DNA from: Photobacterium angustum
Lineage (GTDB): Bacteria > Pseudomonadota > Gammaproteobacteria > Enterobacterales > Vibrionaceae
Direction: 5' to 3'
Assembly: GCF_003026365.1 (NCBI RefSeq)
Contig: NZ_PYOM01000002.1
Span: 186,001-250,000, forward strand
DNA length: 64,000 bases
Both the position numbers and the translations under genes were made by a program. The notes beneath the pieces are model-generated. The model saw only the letters and a program-made list of their open reading frames with translations. It ran no database searches and was not told the DNA's origin. This document shows positions 1 to 9,505 of this stretch, in pieces; the stretch's first letter is position 1, and every line of letters starts with the position of its first letter.

Positions 1-628
1 TACCGAATGCTGCGCCGATGTAAGGCCAAATAAAGACAAGTGCAATACCATAGAATAATGCAGAAAACGCACTAACGATAGGAACAAAACGCGCACCGCC
101 AAAGAAACCTAAGAACTCAGGAAGCTTAATGTCATGGTATTTGTTATGAAGAACAACTGTAATACCACCAGCGATAAGACCACCGAATACACCCATACTT
201 AGCGTGTTGTGAATACCTAACACATCAGCTAACACTCCCGCATAATGGTTGCCCATTAGAATTACAGTGTTATTTGTTGTATCAACCATGCCAGCAACTG
301 ATAGCGTTTTCGCAATCGCAATATTCATTATTAAATAAGAAATTGTTGCTGCTAACGCCGCAGCGCCTTTTTCAGCACGAGCAAAACCGATAGCAATTGC
401 AAGCGCGAACAGTAAAGGTAGGTTTGCAAAAATGATACCGCCAGCAGCTGTCATAACCTGTAGAAAACTATTTAAAAGTGTTCCGTCTTGCAAAATACCA
501 ATATTGTATGCATCAATCATACTCTGGTTGGTAAAACTACCACCAAGACCTAGCATAATACCTGCAGCAGGTAGTAGCGCTATCGGCAGCATCACTGCTT
601 GCGATAGTTTACTAAAGAAGGCTTTCAT
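1..628 (-). CDS. PTS sugar permease, EIIC domain (partial, C-terminus beyond left edge)
   Basis: The first 209 residues of a phosphotransferase-system permease are present; the rest, including any IIB domain, lies outside the window. The protein starts at an ATG preceded by AGGAGATAAGG. Visible landmarks of the glucose/N-acetylglucosamine/maltose EIIC family are the N-terminal LPIALLPAAGIMLGLG, the FANLPLLFALAIAIGFAR segment, and DIKLPEFLGFFGGARFVPI near residue 175, all within alternating hydrophobic helices. It would transport and phosphorylate a hexose across the inner membrane. The position just beyond ycfH is where ptsG sits in E. coli, so glucose is a reasonable guess. The sequence is not close enough to E. 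coli PtsG for me to assign the symbol; NagE- or MalX-like specificity remains possible. Confidence 0.85.
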   Translation of the reverse strand, partial: MKAFFSKLSQAVMLPIALLPAAGIMLGLGGSFTNQSMIDAYNIGILQDGTLLNSFLQVMTAAGGIIFANLPLLFALAIAIGFARAEKGAAALAATISYLIMNIAIAKTLSVAGMVDTTNNTVILMGNHYAGVLADVLGIHNTLSMGVFGGLIAGGITVVLHNKYHDIKLPEFLGFFGGARFVPIVSAFSALFYGIALVFIWPYIGAAFG

Positions 629-755
629 TACCTTATCTCCTCGATATAGGATCTAAACTTGTATCAAAAATAATTAAGACTTAGTTTGTCTTTGTAATCA
701 TTATTTTTATTACTTCAATAAGCGTAGTAATGCACACTCACACGAGACAAGCTCA

Positions 756-771
756 AATTACCGAGGTAATT
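756..771. promoter_or_regulatory. 16-bp palindrome, candidate operator of the left-hand PTS gene
   Basis: AATTACCGAGGTAATT reads as two perfect 7-bp arms around GA, 128 bp upstream of the permease ATG. Its size and symmetry fit a dimeric repressor site. I cannot name the regulator, and I see no match I trust to Mlc, NagC or CRP consensus sites. Confidence 0.4.
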
Positions 772-815
772 AATTGTGATAGTGAACATTTTACTCCTGA
801 GTACTATATTTACCT

Positions 816-882
816 GAAATAACATAAACACTAACGACATACCCCCGTAGTCATAATGTTAGTATTCACTCCTTGTTATTTC
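816..882. promoter_or_regulatory. Two-part inverted repeat upstream of the left-hand PTS gene
   Basis: GAAATAACA (816-824) pairs perfectly with TGTTATTTC (874-882), and nested inside it ACTAAC (830-835) pairs with GTTAGT (858-863). Both pairs are nearly concentric. The element could be a folded RNA leader or two spaced protein half-sites. It is not followed by a T tract on either strand, so it does not look like a terminator. Confidence 0.35.
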
Positions 883-1410
883 GGCAGTAAGTATAAATTT
901 CGATAATTAATATAACTTGATGATTGTCATATTTACTATTAGATAGTGATGCAAGATTTGGAATATATAATGGAGATCACATCAAAATAAATATATTAAA
1001 AAGCAGAAACAAACTTGCAAGATATTGATAATAAAAAGTTTTAAAATAAAATAACCGATTAAAAACAATAGCTAACTTTCTAAAAAGTAACTTGTGTAAC
1101 TAATGTAACACTCATTAAGTTAATAAAACTATTTATCGTTAGAATAAGTGAAGATGGACTGAGCCTTTCGTATATCGATTCTAATTAGAATATCGTCATA
1201 TAATAATTTATAAATTAAAAATGAGATTAAACAACTCTTTTTATTAAAATTAATGTAAATGAGAAAAAACACCAGTGTTGCTGATGCAATAGGGATTCTT
1301 GATTTTGATATGCAGTCCACTCTATAGCTAAGCAATTTCAAATGCATATCGTTGTAACAATTATAAATTTAAATGAAGTAACACCGTATCGTAGCTGGCT
1401 ATTTCAAAAC

Positions 1411-1451
1411 GGTTAAAAATGAAAAAATCCCGTAACTTTCATTACGGGATT
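1411..1451 (-). terminator. Rho-independent terminator of the EIIBC gene
   Basis: A perfect 10-bp stem AATCCCGTAA / TTACGGGATT with a 6-nt loop is followed on the minus strand by a run of T residues. It lies 28 bp past the stop codon of the leftward EIIBC gene. Confidence 0.9.
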
Positions 1452-1478
1452 ATGAGCGTTCAGCGAATAAGGATAAAC

Positions 1479-2984
1479 TTATTCTTTATGCGCTGCTTTT
1501 TCTTCTGGAGTACGATAATCGAAGAAGTAAATAAGTAACATAGGCACAATAAAGGCAACGGCAATTGATACTGCGTACACCCACATTGGGTTGAATACTG
1601 GGATAGTTAGTAACGAAGTAAATGCAAACGCCTGCGTTTTAATGCCACCGTATTGGGAGCCTAGAATTGCAATTGTTAAACCACCAGCTAGACAACCAGG
1701 AAGCATACGTGAGTAAACTTTCTTAAAGCGTAAGTGGATACCGTATAGTGAAGGCTCAGAAATACCACCAAATAGACCCGCAGCTAACGCACCAGAAGCT
1801 GTTTGACGCATGGTTTTATCTTTCTCACGCAGTGAAATTAGTAATACACCCGCTGTTGCACCGAAACATGCAAAGTTCCAAACACCCATAGGACCTTGAA
1901 TGAAGTCATAACCCAATGTTTGAATATTCATTAGCATCAATGCATTTAGAGGCCAGTGAAGGCCAAGAGGTACAAGGAATGGGTATAACAATGGAATTAG
2001 AATTGCAAACACAAATGGTGCATTTGTATTTAGCCAAGCTAAACCAAGACCTAAATAAGTACCAATCCAAACACCTAGAGGACCAATTAGGAACGCTGTA
2101 AGCGGAATCATGATAATCAAAGATAAGAACGGCACAAATACCATGTGCAGATTCTCTGGAACAATCTTCTTCAGGAATCGATAAACGACAGCTAATACAG
2201 CAACCATGATTAGCGGAACAAATACATTACCAGAGTAATCATTAAGCTGCATTGGTAAACCAAACACATGGGCAACATGAGAAACAGTCCCTAAGGTCGT
2301 GTCTTTAATCGATGTTGTTGATGCAAGTGAGGTTAGTTTTTGGAAATCAGGCGTCATAAGTGCGCCCATGATTGCAGCACCCAACCAAGGATCAACCTTC
2401 AGTTTTTTAGAGGCGTTATAAGCAACCATAATAGGCAAGAAGTAAAAGACTGTGTGCCACATTGAGTCAACAAAAACCCAACCTGCAGACTTATCCCCCC
2501 TAAAGTCAACAATATGAAGGGCATCTAATACTGCACATAGTGCAATAATTAATGATGCACCTAATAAAATACCTAAAATTGGACGGAACGAATCTGAAAG
2601 GTATTCAAAAAAGCCATCAACCCAAGCGACTTTTCCTCGTACACCACTAGAGCGCATAGAGGCTTTGATATCATCATTTGATGCATTATCAGCTTTCGCT
2701 TGAGTCGTGTTTGTTGTGCCACTACCCGCTTCATCAATCAGTTGCTGTATTGCACTATGCATCGTCGCAACACCACCACCGACAACAATTTGGTAGCGAT
2801 CACCGCTTTGAGGAATACACCCCATTACTTCAGGAATGGCATCTAATGCTGCTTTATCAACAATAGAATTATCATTTAATTCAAAACGTAAGCGAGTTGC
2901 ACAGCAAGTGAAATATTTTATATTTCCTGCGCCGCCAACCCCTTCAAGGATCTTCTCAGCAGAAGACTTATTGCCATTCGACAT
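1479..2984 (-). CDS. PTS EIIBC permease, glucose/beta-glucoside type, no IIA domain
   Basis: The 501-residue protein has an N-terminal IIB domain whose phospho-accepting cysteine is C28 in CATRLRF, followed by a DRYQIVVGGG strand. A linker leads to an EIIC membrane domain from about residue 120 with FRPILGILLGAS, LNDYSGNVFVPL and GGISEPSLYGIHLRFKK. It ends at residue 501 in DYRTPEEKAAHKE with no IIA domain, so it must borrow a soluble IIA, probably EIIA-Glc. From memory the closest architecture and wording is actinobacterial PtsG (Corynebacterium IIBCA glucose permease), for example the LYPFLVPLGLHWPLNA and YDFIQGPMG segments, rather than enteric BglF or MurP. Glucose or a glucoside is therefore the likely substrate. 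The gene stands alone between its own promoter region and terminator. Confidence 0.88.
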   Translation of the reverse strand: MSNGNKSSAEKILEGVGGAGNIKYFTCCATRLRFELNDNSIVDKAALDAIPEVMGCIPQSGDRYQIVVGGGVATMHSAIQQLIDEAGSGTTNTTQAKADNASNDDIKASMRSSGVRGKVAWVDGFFEYLSDSFRPILGILLGASLIIALCAVLDALHIVDFRGDKSAGWVFVDSMWHTVFYFLPIMVAYNASKKLKVDPWLGAAIMGALMTPDFQKLTSLASTTSIKDTTLGTVSHVAHVFGLPMQLNDYSGNVFVPLIMVAVLAVVYRFLKKIVPENLHMVFVPFLSLIIMIPLTAFLIGPLGVWIGTYLGLGLAWLNTNAPFVFAILIPLLYPFLVPLGLHWPLNALMLMNIQTLGYDFIQGPMGVWNFACFGATAGVLLISLREKDKTMRQTASGALAAGLFGGISEPSLYGIHLRFKKVYSRMLPGCLAGGLTIAILGSQYGGIKTQAFAFTSLLTIPVFNPMWVYAVSIAVAFIVPMLLIYFFDYRTPEEKAAHKE

Positions 2985-3531
2985 AATTATTTACCCTTTA
3001 TATATCTAAATACATAACTGCAGAATGTCATTAACACTCACAGAGACATCTTTGATAACTCATTAATTTGATTAGTATAGTTCGGATTTATTATAAAATG
3101 CTGTCTACTTTAATTAATTTATCCTTAACATTACTTAATAATAAATTGATTAAAGCATTCCCTGAAAGCATTACCCCCAATATTAATATTGCGCGTTTTT
3201 GACCGATTTCGCTAGAATATACGTAAATGACATCAAAAATATAGAACATTGATCACATTAATTAATGAAAAAGCAATAAACTGCTGATAATAAAGATGAA
3301 AAATCACTTTTTATTAAGTTTAAATGACAAATTTAAAACCAGATAGATACAATATTTTAACCAACAGACATCATTAAAAGATCTGTGACATTTAATAATA
3401 CGGAAAACACCTCACTTACTTATATCAATTACATTTCATTTTATACTGAATATATAGACTCAGTTACTTTTGTTACTTTTGTAATAATTTAAATTAACGA
3501 TTTATATATTTACTCTGTCTATATTTAAATC
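2985..3531. other. AT-rich intergenic region upstream of the EIIBC gene
   Basis: No gene is visible. On the minus strand a TATAAT hexamer lies at 3095-3090, about 100 bp before the EIIBC start codon, and is the best -10 candidate; no good -35 element stands at 17 bp. The rest is long A and T runs with no repeats that I could identify. Confidence 0.45.
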
Positions 3532-3560
3532 AAAAAAAAAGAGAAGCCAGACGCTTCTCT
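3532..3560 (-). terminator. Terminator at the end of the fab-ycfH cluster
   Basis: The stem AGAGAAGC / GCTTCTCT has a 5-nt loop (CAGAC) and is flanked by A and T runs on both sides. On the minus strand it gives a U tract 25 bp beyond the ycfH stop codon. It could also act on the plus strand. Confidence 0.9.
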
Positions 3561-3585
3561 TTTTTTATAAGTAATATCGTCAATA

Positions 3586-4368
3586 TTATTTCTTTGCTAA
3601 AGAAAAGAGCGTAAAGAAATTTTCAGTGGTTGCTTGTTCAACCTCTTCAATAGAAACGCCTTTTAGCAACGCAATGTATTGAGCAACTTCACGTGTATAC
3701 GCAGGTTGATTTTGCTTTCCTCGGTACGGAATTGGCGCCAGGAACGGTGAATCCGTTTCAACTAACAAACGATCCAGTGGTAATTGGCTCACCACATTTT
3801 TCAGATCGCTGGCTGTATTAAATGTTACAATCCCTGAAATCGAGATATAAAAACCAAGTTCAATCGCATCTAATGCCATTTCAAGCGATTCCGTGAAACA
3901 GTGTAAAACACCGCCGCATTTTTCAGCCCCTTCTTCACGAAGAATACGCATAGTATCTTCACGTGCCATACGTGTATGGATGATTAGTGGCTTATTCAAT
4001 TCAACTGCGACACGAACTTGTTGGCGAAAGATCTCTTGCTGAAGCTCTGCCGTATCAGGCTGATAATGGTAATCTAACCCTGTTTCACCAATAGCCACGA
4101 CTCTTTCATGTTGTGCATAAGCCTTAAACTGTTCGTAATTATAGCCAGACTCAACATCTAAGGGGTGGATACCGCAAGAAGCAAAAACATTTTCGTAAGG
4201 GGCGATCATTTCCATCATTTTAGGAAAAGCGGCCAACGTTACACCAACAGAAAGAAAATACTCTACACCTCTTTCTTTGGCTTTATTAAGTACATCATCA
4301 ATCCCTGTATGTAACTTATCGTAATCAAGTTTGTCGAGATGACAATGTGAATCAACTAACACGGGCAT
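3586..4368 (-). CDS. ycfH: TatD-family metal-dependent DNA hydrolase YcfH
   Basis: This is a 260-residue TatD-type deoxyribonuclease with the two-metal TIM-barrel ligands in order: DSHCHLD near the N-terminus, GETGLDYHY, IIHTR, LHCF and ETDSP. It is very close to E. coli YcfH along its full length. An in-frame ATG further upstream (4446) would add 26 poorly conserved hydrophobic residues and is rejected. Two starts compete: ATG at 4368 lies almost on top of the AGAGGA ribosome site, while GTG at 4362 has proper spacing and matches the family N-terminus (LVDSHCHLD). Translation may well begin at the GTG. It is the last gene of the leftward cluster, 50 bp after holB. TatD proteins act as 3'-5' exonucleases in DNA repair and turnover; the exact role of this paralogue is less certain. 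Confidence 0.95.
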   Translation of the reverse strand: MPVLVDSHCHLDKLDYDKLHTGIDDVLNKAKERGVEYFLSVGVTLAAFPKMMEMIAPYENVFASCGIHPLDVESGYNYEQFKAYAQHERVVAIGETGLDYHYQPDTAELQQEIFRQQVRVAVELNKPLIIHTRMAREDTMRILREEGAEKCGGVLHCFTESLEMALDAIELGFYISISGIVTFNTASDLKNVVSQLPLDRLLVETDSPFLAPIPYRGKQNQPAYTREVAQYIALLKGVSIEEVEQATTENFFTLFSLAKK

Positions 4369-4418
4369 TCCTCTTTTATCTCTGAATATGACTATCAATA
4401 CAAAGCTCAATACTACGC

Positions 4419-5381
4419 TTAATCTTGAATAAAGCCAGTTAGCCACTCTACAACTAACAGCTCAATATTCAATCCTGTATGCTGCTCTAGTTTACGGTAG
4501 AGCGTATTAATTTTCCTTGATTGCTCAAGTAACAAAGCACCTGAAACCTGTGTAGCAACCTGTTGTACTGCCACTAAAGATTCATTGTGCACAAAACTAT
4601 TGCTTACACCTTGCTGATACTTAATACAGTCTACTAAAAAATAGCTCAGCCATTTTAATGTAATAATACCGTCTGCAGTACACATCGCGGTAACATCATA
4701 GATACCAATATTTGGTGGCTGTAAAAACTCGGCAAAAGCTTTGATCAAATTAGCATGACGAATATTCATACCACTTTCAACAAACGCTAACGTTGACAGT
4801 GGCGCCCCACTATTAAGGCGAATAGATTCAACGTTAATAGATTGCATTAATTTATGCTCAACCCACTGCTTTACATTTGCCTCAGCAGGTATTGGCAAAC
4901 GCCATTTATTACAACGACTAACAATAGTCGGTAATAAACTATCTAAACTTTGCGCTGTTAGAATAAACTGACAACCTTGCGGTGGCTCTTCAAGCGTTTT
5001 TAAAATCGCATTCGAGCCCGCTTCTCCCATTGCATCAGCATGTTCAATTAAAATGACACGCTGACCATTTAAGTGAGAGGTTTCCGTTGCCCAGCGGTTA
5101 CATTGTCGAACCGCATCAACACCGATTTGTTTGCCTTCTTGTTCAGGCTTAATAACATGAAAATCAGGATGGCTGTTAGCTTCAAACAATTTACAGCTAT
5201 GGCAAACATCACATGGCTCTGTTTCATTGTTTTGACACAAAACGGTTTTAGCTAATTGGCGCGCAAGGACATCACGGCCACTGCCTTTTACCGCCAACAA
5301 CAAAATGGCATGGTGAAGCCGCTTTTGCTCTAACAACTGTTGCCAATTCTGCCATAACGATTCTTGCCACGGATACAACAT
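4419..5381 (-). CDS. holB: DNA polymerase III delta-prime subunit HolB
   Basis: This clamp-loader subunit (320 residues) sits in the tau/gamma-delta-delta' complex that loads the beta clamp. It shows the degenerate P-loop region GSGRDVLARQLA, a zinc module built from four cysteines (the CDVCHSC group), a Walker-B-like LIEHAD, the AILKTLEEPP segment and the SRC motif of the family. The start chosen is the ATG at 5381 (LYPWQESLW), one base after the tmk stop codon. A longer reading from 5405 would overlap tmk and lacks homology. Coupling with tmk is implied by the abutting codons. Confidence 0.95.
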   Translation of the reverse strand: MLYPWQESLWQNWQQLLEQKRLHHAILLLAVKGSGRDVLARQLAKTVLCQNNETEPCDVCHSCKLFEANSHPDFHVIKPEQEGKQIGVDAVRQCNRWATETSHLNGQRVILIEHADAMGEAGSNAILKTLEEPPQGCQFILTAQSLDSLLPTIVSRCNKWRLPIPAEANVKQWVEHKLMQSINVESIRLNSGAPLSTLAFVESGMNIRHANLIKAFAEFLQPPNIGIYDVTAMCTADGIITLKWLSYFLVDCIKYQQGVSNSFVHNESLVAVQQVATQVSGALLLEQSRKINTLYRKLEQHTGLNIELLVVEWLTGFIQD

Positions 5382-5382
5382 G

Positions 5383-6012
5383 TTATTGCTGCTCCAACCA
5401 CGCATTCAGCGCAGACTGTAGATCTTCAGTAACTTTATCTAAACTCTGACTTGCATCGATAATAATGACGTTTGGTTGATTCTCTGATAATTCAAGAAAA
5501 CGCGCACGCGCACGATGGAAGAAATCGACATTCATTTGTTCAATACGATCTAGCGCACCACGACCACGGGCACGTTGTAACCCCAGTTCAGGATCGATAT
5601 CCATATAGATAGTCAGATCAGGACGAAAATCACCCAGTACCGTATCACGTAGATTTTCCATTAATGCTTTATCAAAACCACGTCCGCCACCTTGGTATGC
5701 TTGGGATGACATGTCATGACGATCGCCAACAACCCACTGACCTTGGTTCAGTGCAGGTTTAATTACGTTATCAACCAATTGAATACGTGCAGCATAAAGC
5801 AATAATAATTCAGCCATATCTGTTAATGGCTCATCAGGATGCCCTTCTTTAACCAGTGCACGCATTTGCTCTGCTAACGGTGTACCACCAGGCTCTCGCG
5901 TAGATGCTGGCTCATGAATACCATGCTGCGCTAATGTCGCGATAACTTGTTTAATCGCAGTACTTTTACCGGCCCCTTCAAGACCTTCGATGACAATAAA
6001 TTTACCGATCAT
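5383..6012 (-). CDS. tmk: Thymidylate kinase
   Basis: The enzyme phosphorylates dTMP to dTDP with ATP in dTTP synthesis. The 209-residue protein has the P-loop GLEGAGKS at residues 10-17, the DRH substrate-binding motif in [12 protein letters not shown], and an arginine-rich LID region ([12 protein letters not shown]) typical of the E. coli-type enzyme. Its ATG overlaps the mltG stop codon in the sequence ATGA, indicating translational coupling. holB follows after one base. Confidence 0.97.
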   Translation of the reverse strand: MIGKFIVIEGLEGAGKSTAIKQVIATLAQHGIHEPASTREPGGTPLAEQMRALVKEGHPDEPLTDMAELLLLYAARIQLVDNVIKPALNQGQWVVGDRHDMSSQAYQGGGRGFDKALMENLRDTVLGDFRPDLTIYMDIDPELGLQRARGRGALDRIEQMNVDFFHRARARFLELSENQPNVIIIDASQSLDKVTEDLQSALNAWLEQQ

Positions 6013-7028
6013 TGTGACTGTTTTCTTAATGTTTTCAGGTATGCACGAACCGCACGGTTGTGCTCAACCAAAGTTGTAGAGAATTTGTGCCCGCCTTTAC
6101 CATCGGCCACGAAATAATAGTAATTGCTCTTATCAGGATTAACAGCTGCTAATACCGACGCTTTACTTGGCATAGCTATTGGTGTTGGTGGTAAACCTTT
6201 CATGGTATAAGTGTTATAAGGCGTTGGGGTTCTTAGATCTTTTTTACTAATATTGCCGTCATATTTATCACCCATGCCATAAATAACGGTTGGGTCGGTT
6301 TGCAAAGGCATCCCTTTACGCAAACGATTCATAAATACAGACGCAACCAAACCTCGTTCTGTTGGCACGGCGGTTTCTTTTTCAATAATAGAAGCCATGA
6401 TCAATACTTGATAAGGATCTTTTAAAGGCAGATCTTTCTCACGTAGTTCCCACGCTGTCGCTAATTCTTTATTCATTGCTAGATAAGCACGTTTCAGTAC
6501 CGCAATATCAGTAGTACCCGCCGTGTAATGATAAGTATCAGGCAATAAGTAACCTTCAATTTTCACGTTATCCATACCAATCGCTTTCGCAATTTGTGGC
6601 TCTGTCATACCATCACTAACATGCTTTAATTCAGGCGCAGCTTGGATTTTTTTTAACCATTCACTAAAACGCTCACCTTCAACCAAGGTAATTGAATATT
6701 GAAACTCCTTGCCAGAAGCAATCAATGCCAAGGCTTCTTGTAATGTTTTGTTTGGCTCTAGACCGTAAGTACCAGCCTTAATATCCGTTAAAGATGGATC
6801 TAACTTTCCGACCCAGCGCGTCCATTGTGATGACTTGATCACTTTATCTTGCACAAGCTGATTAATTAACCCTCTAAACGATGTCCCTGGTTTAACTGTT
6901 AACATTACCTGCTCAGTATTAATAACGGGCAGATTTAGCTCATTCTTAACTTGAGTATACGCCCAGCCAGCAGCACCTGCCGCTATTGCAACAAGAATGA
7001 AAACAATAAGAATCAACTTCTTTAACAC
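6009..7028 (-). CDS. mltG: Endolytic murein transglycosylase MltG (YceG)
   Basis: MltG cleaves nascent glycan strands and is thought to end peptidoglycan polymerisation. The 339-residue protein has one N-terminal transmembrane helix (residues about 4-24) and a periplasmic YceG-like domain. The catalytic glutamate is E218 in IIEKET, the same position as in E. coli, followed by the conserved [15 protein letters not shown] segment and PYNTY...GLPPTPI. The start is a GTG with GAGG eight bases upstream. It overlaps the end of pabC by 7 bp and the start of tmk by 4 bp, so all three genes are tightly coupled. Confidence 0.96.
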   Translation of the reverse strand: MLKKLILIVFILVAIAAGAAGWAYTQVKNELNLPVINTEQVMLTVKPGTSFRGLINQLVQDKVIKSSQWTRWVGKLDPSLTDIKAGTYGLEPNKTLQEALALIASGKEFQYSITLVEGERFSEWLKKIQAAPELKHVSDGMTEPQIAKAIGMDNVKIEGYLLPDTYHYTAGTTDIAVLKRAYLAMNKELATAWELREKDLPLKDPYQVLIMASIIEKETAVPTERGLVASVFMNRLRKGMPLQTDPTVIYGMGDKYDGNISKKDLRTPTPYNTYTMKGLPPTPIAMPSKASVLAAVNPDKSNYYYFVADGKGGHKFSTTLVEHNRAVRAYLKTLRKQSQ

Positions 7029-7831
7029 GTATATAGCCTCTTTTTTAATACGTCGAGTAGTGACTGCTCTTGATAATAGGTAGAGTCAATTGCCTTTATT
7101 GGCACTAACTCCATTAATGCATTGGTTATAAATACTTCATCAGCACAAAGCAAATCTGCCAGTAAATAATCACCTAATTCTAACGTATATGGCAAAGTTG
7201 AAAGCAATGTAATGACATGTCGACGCATTACACCTTCAACTCCAGATCCAGTTAATTCAGGCGTATAGACAACATTCCCTTTACGCCAGAAGATATTAGA
7301 TGCAGTTGTTTCAATAACATGATTATTGGTATTGAGCACCACTGCATCCAACCATTGATTATTTTCGACTTCTTGCTTTAAAAGCACCTGTTCTAGTCGA
7401 TTTAAGTGCTTCATCCCCGCAAGCATTGGACTGTAACCCAATTGCTGCTGACAAACCCCCAGTATGATGCCTTCTTTCTGCCATTGTTCATAATGAGCAG
7501 GCCAATTGAAGGCACTAAAAATAACTGTCGTGTCTTCGCAACCCGTTGGACTATAACCCCGACCGCCGCTACCTCGACTAATTAATATTTTTACCCCACC
7601 CCGATCTGTATATGTCCCCGCGAATTTTTCAGCTTGTAAGAATACTTGATCCCAATCAGGCTCATTAATCGCCAATTTACGCAACGTTTGTTGTAAACGA
7701 TCAAGATGAAACCGCCATAACAACAGTTTTCCCTGTTTAACGCCTATTGTCGAAAAACAGCCATCTCCATATTGTGTAGCACGATCAGTTATTGCTAACT
7801 CTCGTTGCTTCTGACTGTTAATAAACGCCAT
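7022..7831 (-). CDS. pabC: Aminodeoxychorismate lyase
   Basis: PabC converts 4-amino-4-deoxychorismate to p-aminobenzoate and pyruvate, a step of folate synthesis. The 269-residue protein is a fold-type IV PLP enzyme; the Schiff-base lysine is K141 in GMKHLNRLEQVL, and the N-terminal DRATQYGDGCFSTI is diagnostic. The length equals that of E. coli PabC. It follows fabF after a terminator-like hairpin (7852-7887), which suggests partial read-through or a separate promoter. Confidence 0.95.
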   Translation of the reverse strand: MAFINSQKQRELAITDRATQYGDGCFSTIGVKQGKLLLWRFHLDRLQQTLRKLAINEPDWDQVFLQAEKFAGTYTDRGGVKILISRGSGGRGYSPTGCEDTTVIFSAFNWPAHYEQWQKEGIILGVCQQQLGYSPMLAGMKHLNRLEQVLLKQEVENNQWLDAVVLNTNNHVIETTASNIFWRKGNVVYTPELTGSGVEGVMRRHVITLLSTLPYTLELGDYLLADLLCADEVFITNALMELVPIKAIDSTYYQEQSLLDVLKKRLYTC

Positions 7832-7851
7832 CGATTATCCTTTTTTATGAT

Positions 7852-7887
7852 AAAAAACAGCCCGATACCTACAAAGATATCGGGCTG
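7852..7887 (-). terminator. Terminator between fabF and pabC
   Basis: The perfect 10-bp stem CAGCCCGATA / TATCGGGCTG with a 10-nt loop is followed by six T residues on the minus strand. It lies inside the cluster, 57 bp past fabF and 20 bp before pabC, so it probably attenuates rather than isolates. Confidence 0.85.
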
Positions 7888-7943
7888 CTAATCATATCAG
7901 GTTATCAAGCGATTTTCCTGATGCTATTTAGAGACAAATGTAA

Positions 7944-9182
7944 CTACATTTTCTTAAATAGTAATGAACCGTTAGTACCGCCAAACCCAAATGAGTTACA
8001 CAATGCGTACTCTAGATTTGCTTGGCGCGCTTCACCTGGAACATAGTCCAGATCACAGCCTTCACCTGGGTTATCCAAGTTAATTGTTGGCGGAACCACT
8101 TGATCAACAAGACTTAGAATTGTGATGATTGACTCAACAGAGCCTGCAGCACCTAACAGGTGGCCAGTCATTGATTTTGTTGAAGACACCATCACGTTAT
8201 CAACCGCACTACCCATAGCGCGCTTAATACCTAATGTTTCAGCAACATCACCTGCTGGTGTTGATGTACCGTGCGCATTAATGTAACCAATTTGGTCTGC
8301 ATTAATACCCGCATCACGGATACATGCTTCCATTGCAAGCGCGCCACCTGAACCATCAGCACTTGGTGACGTCATGTGGTAAGCATCACCACTCATGCCA
8401 AAGCCAACAAGCTCAGCATAAATTTTAGCGCCACGCGCTTTCGCATGTTCGTACTCTTCTAATACAATCACACCAGCACCATCACCCAACACGAAACCAT
8501 CGCGATCTTTGTCCCATGGACGAGAAGCCGCTTGAGGATCATCGTTACGTGTAGATAACGCTTTAGCAGCAGCAAAGCCGCCCATACCTAGTTCTGTCGA
8601 TGCTTTTTCTGCACCACCAGCAACCATAGCGTCAGCATCGCCGTAAGCAATCATACGTGCAGCATGGCCAATGTTATGAAGACCTGTAGTACACGCCGTA
8701 GATATAGCAATGTTTGGACCGCGAAGACCATGCATGATAGACATGTGGCCAGCAATCATATTTACAATTGTTGAAGGAACAAAGAACGGGCTAATTTTGC
8801 GCGGACCTTTTTCCATAAAAGCTTGATGGCCGGCTTCGATTAAACCTAAACCACCAATACCAGAACCGATAGCAACACCAATGCGCGCTGCATTTTCTTC
8901 AGTAACTTCAATACCTGAATCTTTGAAAGCTTGTACGCCAGCGGCGATGCCATACTGAATGAATAAATCCATTTTGCGTGCATCTTTCTTAGACATGTAA
9001 TCTTCACAATTGAAGTCTTTGATCATGCCGGCAAATTGAGTAGCAAATGCGCTTGCATCAAAATGTTGGATAGTACTAATACCACTAGTGCCAGACTGTA
9101 AAGCTTTCCAAGAAGATTCAACAGAATTACCAACCGGGGTAAGCATACCCATGCCAGTTACAACTACACGACGCTTAGACAC
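7944..9182 (-). CDS. fabF: 3-oxoacyl-ACP synthase II (KAS II)
   Basis: FabF performs condensation of acyl-ACP with malonyl-ACP during elongation, including the step that raises cis-vaccenate at low temperature. The 412-residue protein has the catalytic triad C164 (STACTTG), H304 (NAHGTSTP) and H341 ([10 protein letters not shown]). The start codon is GTG, with GGAG eight bases upstream, and the protein begins SKRRVVVTG as in E. coli. It follows acpP after a terminator (9222-9253), the same arrangement known from E. coli. Confidence 0.97.
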   Translation of the reverse strand: MSKRRVVVTGMGMLTPVGNSVESSWKALQSGTSGISTIQHFDASAFATQFAGMIKDFNCEDYMSKKDARKMDLFIQYGIAAGVQAFKDSGIEVTEENAARIGVAIGSGIGGLGLIEAGHQAFMEKGPRKISPFFVPSTIVNMIAGHMSIMHGLRGPNIAISTACTTGLHNIGHAARMIAYGDADAMVAGGAEKASTELGMGGFAAAKALSTRNDDPQAASRPWDKDRDGFVLGDGAGVIVLEEYEHAKARGAKIYAELVGFGMSGDAYHMTSPSADGSGGALAMEACIRDAGINADQIGYINAHGTSTPAGDVAETLGIKRAMGSAVDNVMVSSTKSMTGHLLGAAGSVESIITILSLVDQVVPPTINLDNPGEGCDLDYVPGEARQANLEYALCNSFGFGGTNGSLLFKKM

Positions 9183-9221
9183 GATTAATTTCTCCGGGAA
9201 TTGAGGATAAAACAGGAAATT

Positions 9222-9253
9222 AAAAAAAAACAGGCGGTCATAAAGACCGCCTG
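9222..9253 (-). terminator. Terminator after acpP
   Basis: The perfect 9-bp stem CAGGCGGTC / GACCGCCTG with loop ATAAA is followed on the minus strand by nine T residues. It should end most acpP transcripts before fabF and help make ACP mRNA more abundant than the rest of the cluster. Confidence 0.92.
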
Positions 9254-9271
9254 GATATATTCATTTTTATA

Positions 9272-9505
9272 TTACTGTGCGCTGTTTACGTAGTCGATTG
9301 CAGCTTGAACAGTAGTAATTTTTTCAGCTTCTTCGTCTGGAATCTCTGTATCGAATTCTTCTTCAAGAGCCATTACTAGTTCAACTGTATCTAGTGAGTC
9401 TGCACCTAGATCGTCAACGAAAGATGATTCGTTTTTAACTTCAGCTTCGTCTACGCCTAGTTGCTCAACGATGATTTTTTTTACGCGTTCTTCGATGTTG
9501 CTCAT
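9272..9505 (-). CDS. acpP: Acyl carrier protein
   Basis: ACP carries the growing acyl chain on a phosphopantetheine arm attached to S37 in the motif [12 protein letters not shown]. The mature protein has 77 residues and an acidic character typical of the family. The start is the ATG at 9505 ([10 protein letters not shown]); an upstream in-frame start at 9526 would add seven residues without homology and disrupt the AAGGAA ribosome site. The gap to fabG is 157 bp and could hold a dedicated promoter, as in E. coli. Confidence 0.98.
   Translation of the reverse strand: MSNIEERVKKIIVEQLGVDEAEVKNESSFVDDLGADSLDTVELVMALEEEFDTEIPDEEAEKITTVQAAIDYVNSAQ

Larger units (their letters stand above)
629..1410. 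other. AT-rich intergenic region with operator-like palindromes
   Basis: This stretch between the two PTS genes holds no convincing gene. A hypothetical 72-codon leftward frame at 1129-1347 has no ribosome binding site and looks like chance in AT-rich DNA. The half nearest the left-hand gene carries a 16-bp palindrome (756-771) and a two-part inverted repeat (816-882), listed separately. It should contain the promoter and control sites of the left-hand permease. Confidence 0.6.

Noticed and set aside
771-792. TGTGA followed by ACATTTT resembling a CRP site before the left PTS gene
   Set aside because: Spacing and the right half do not fit the 6-bp-spaced TGTGA/TCACA consensus.
1129-1347. 72-codon leftward open frame between the two PTS genes
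   Set aside because: No ribosome binding site, AT-rich composition, and no recognisable protein; probably chance.
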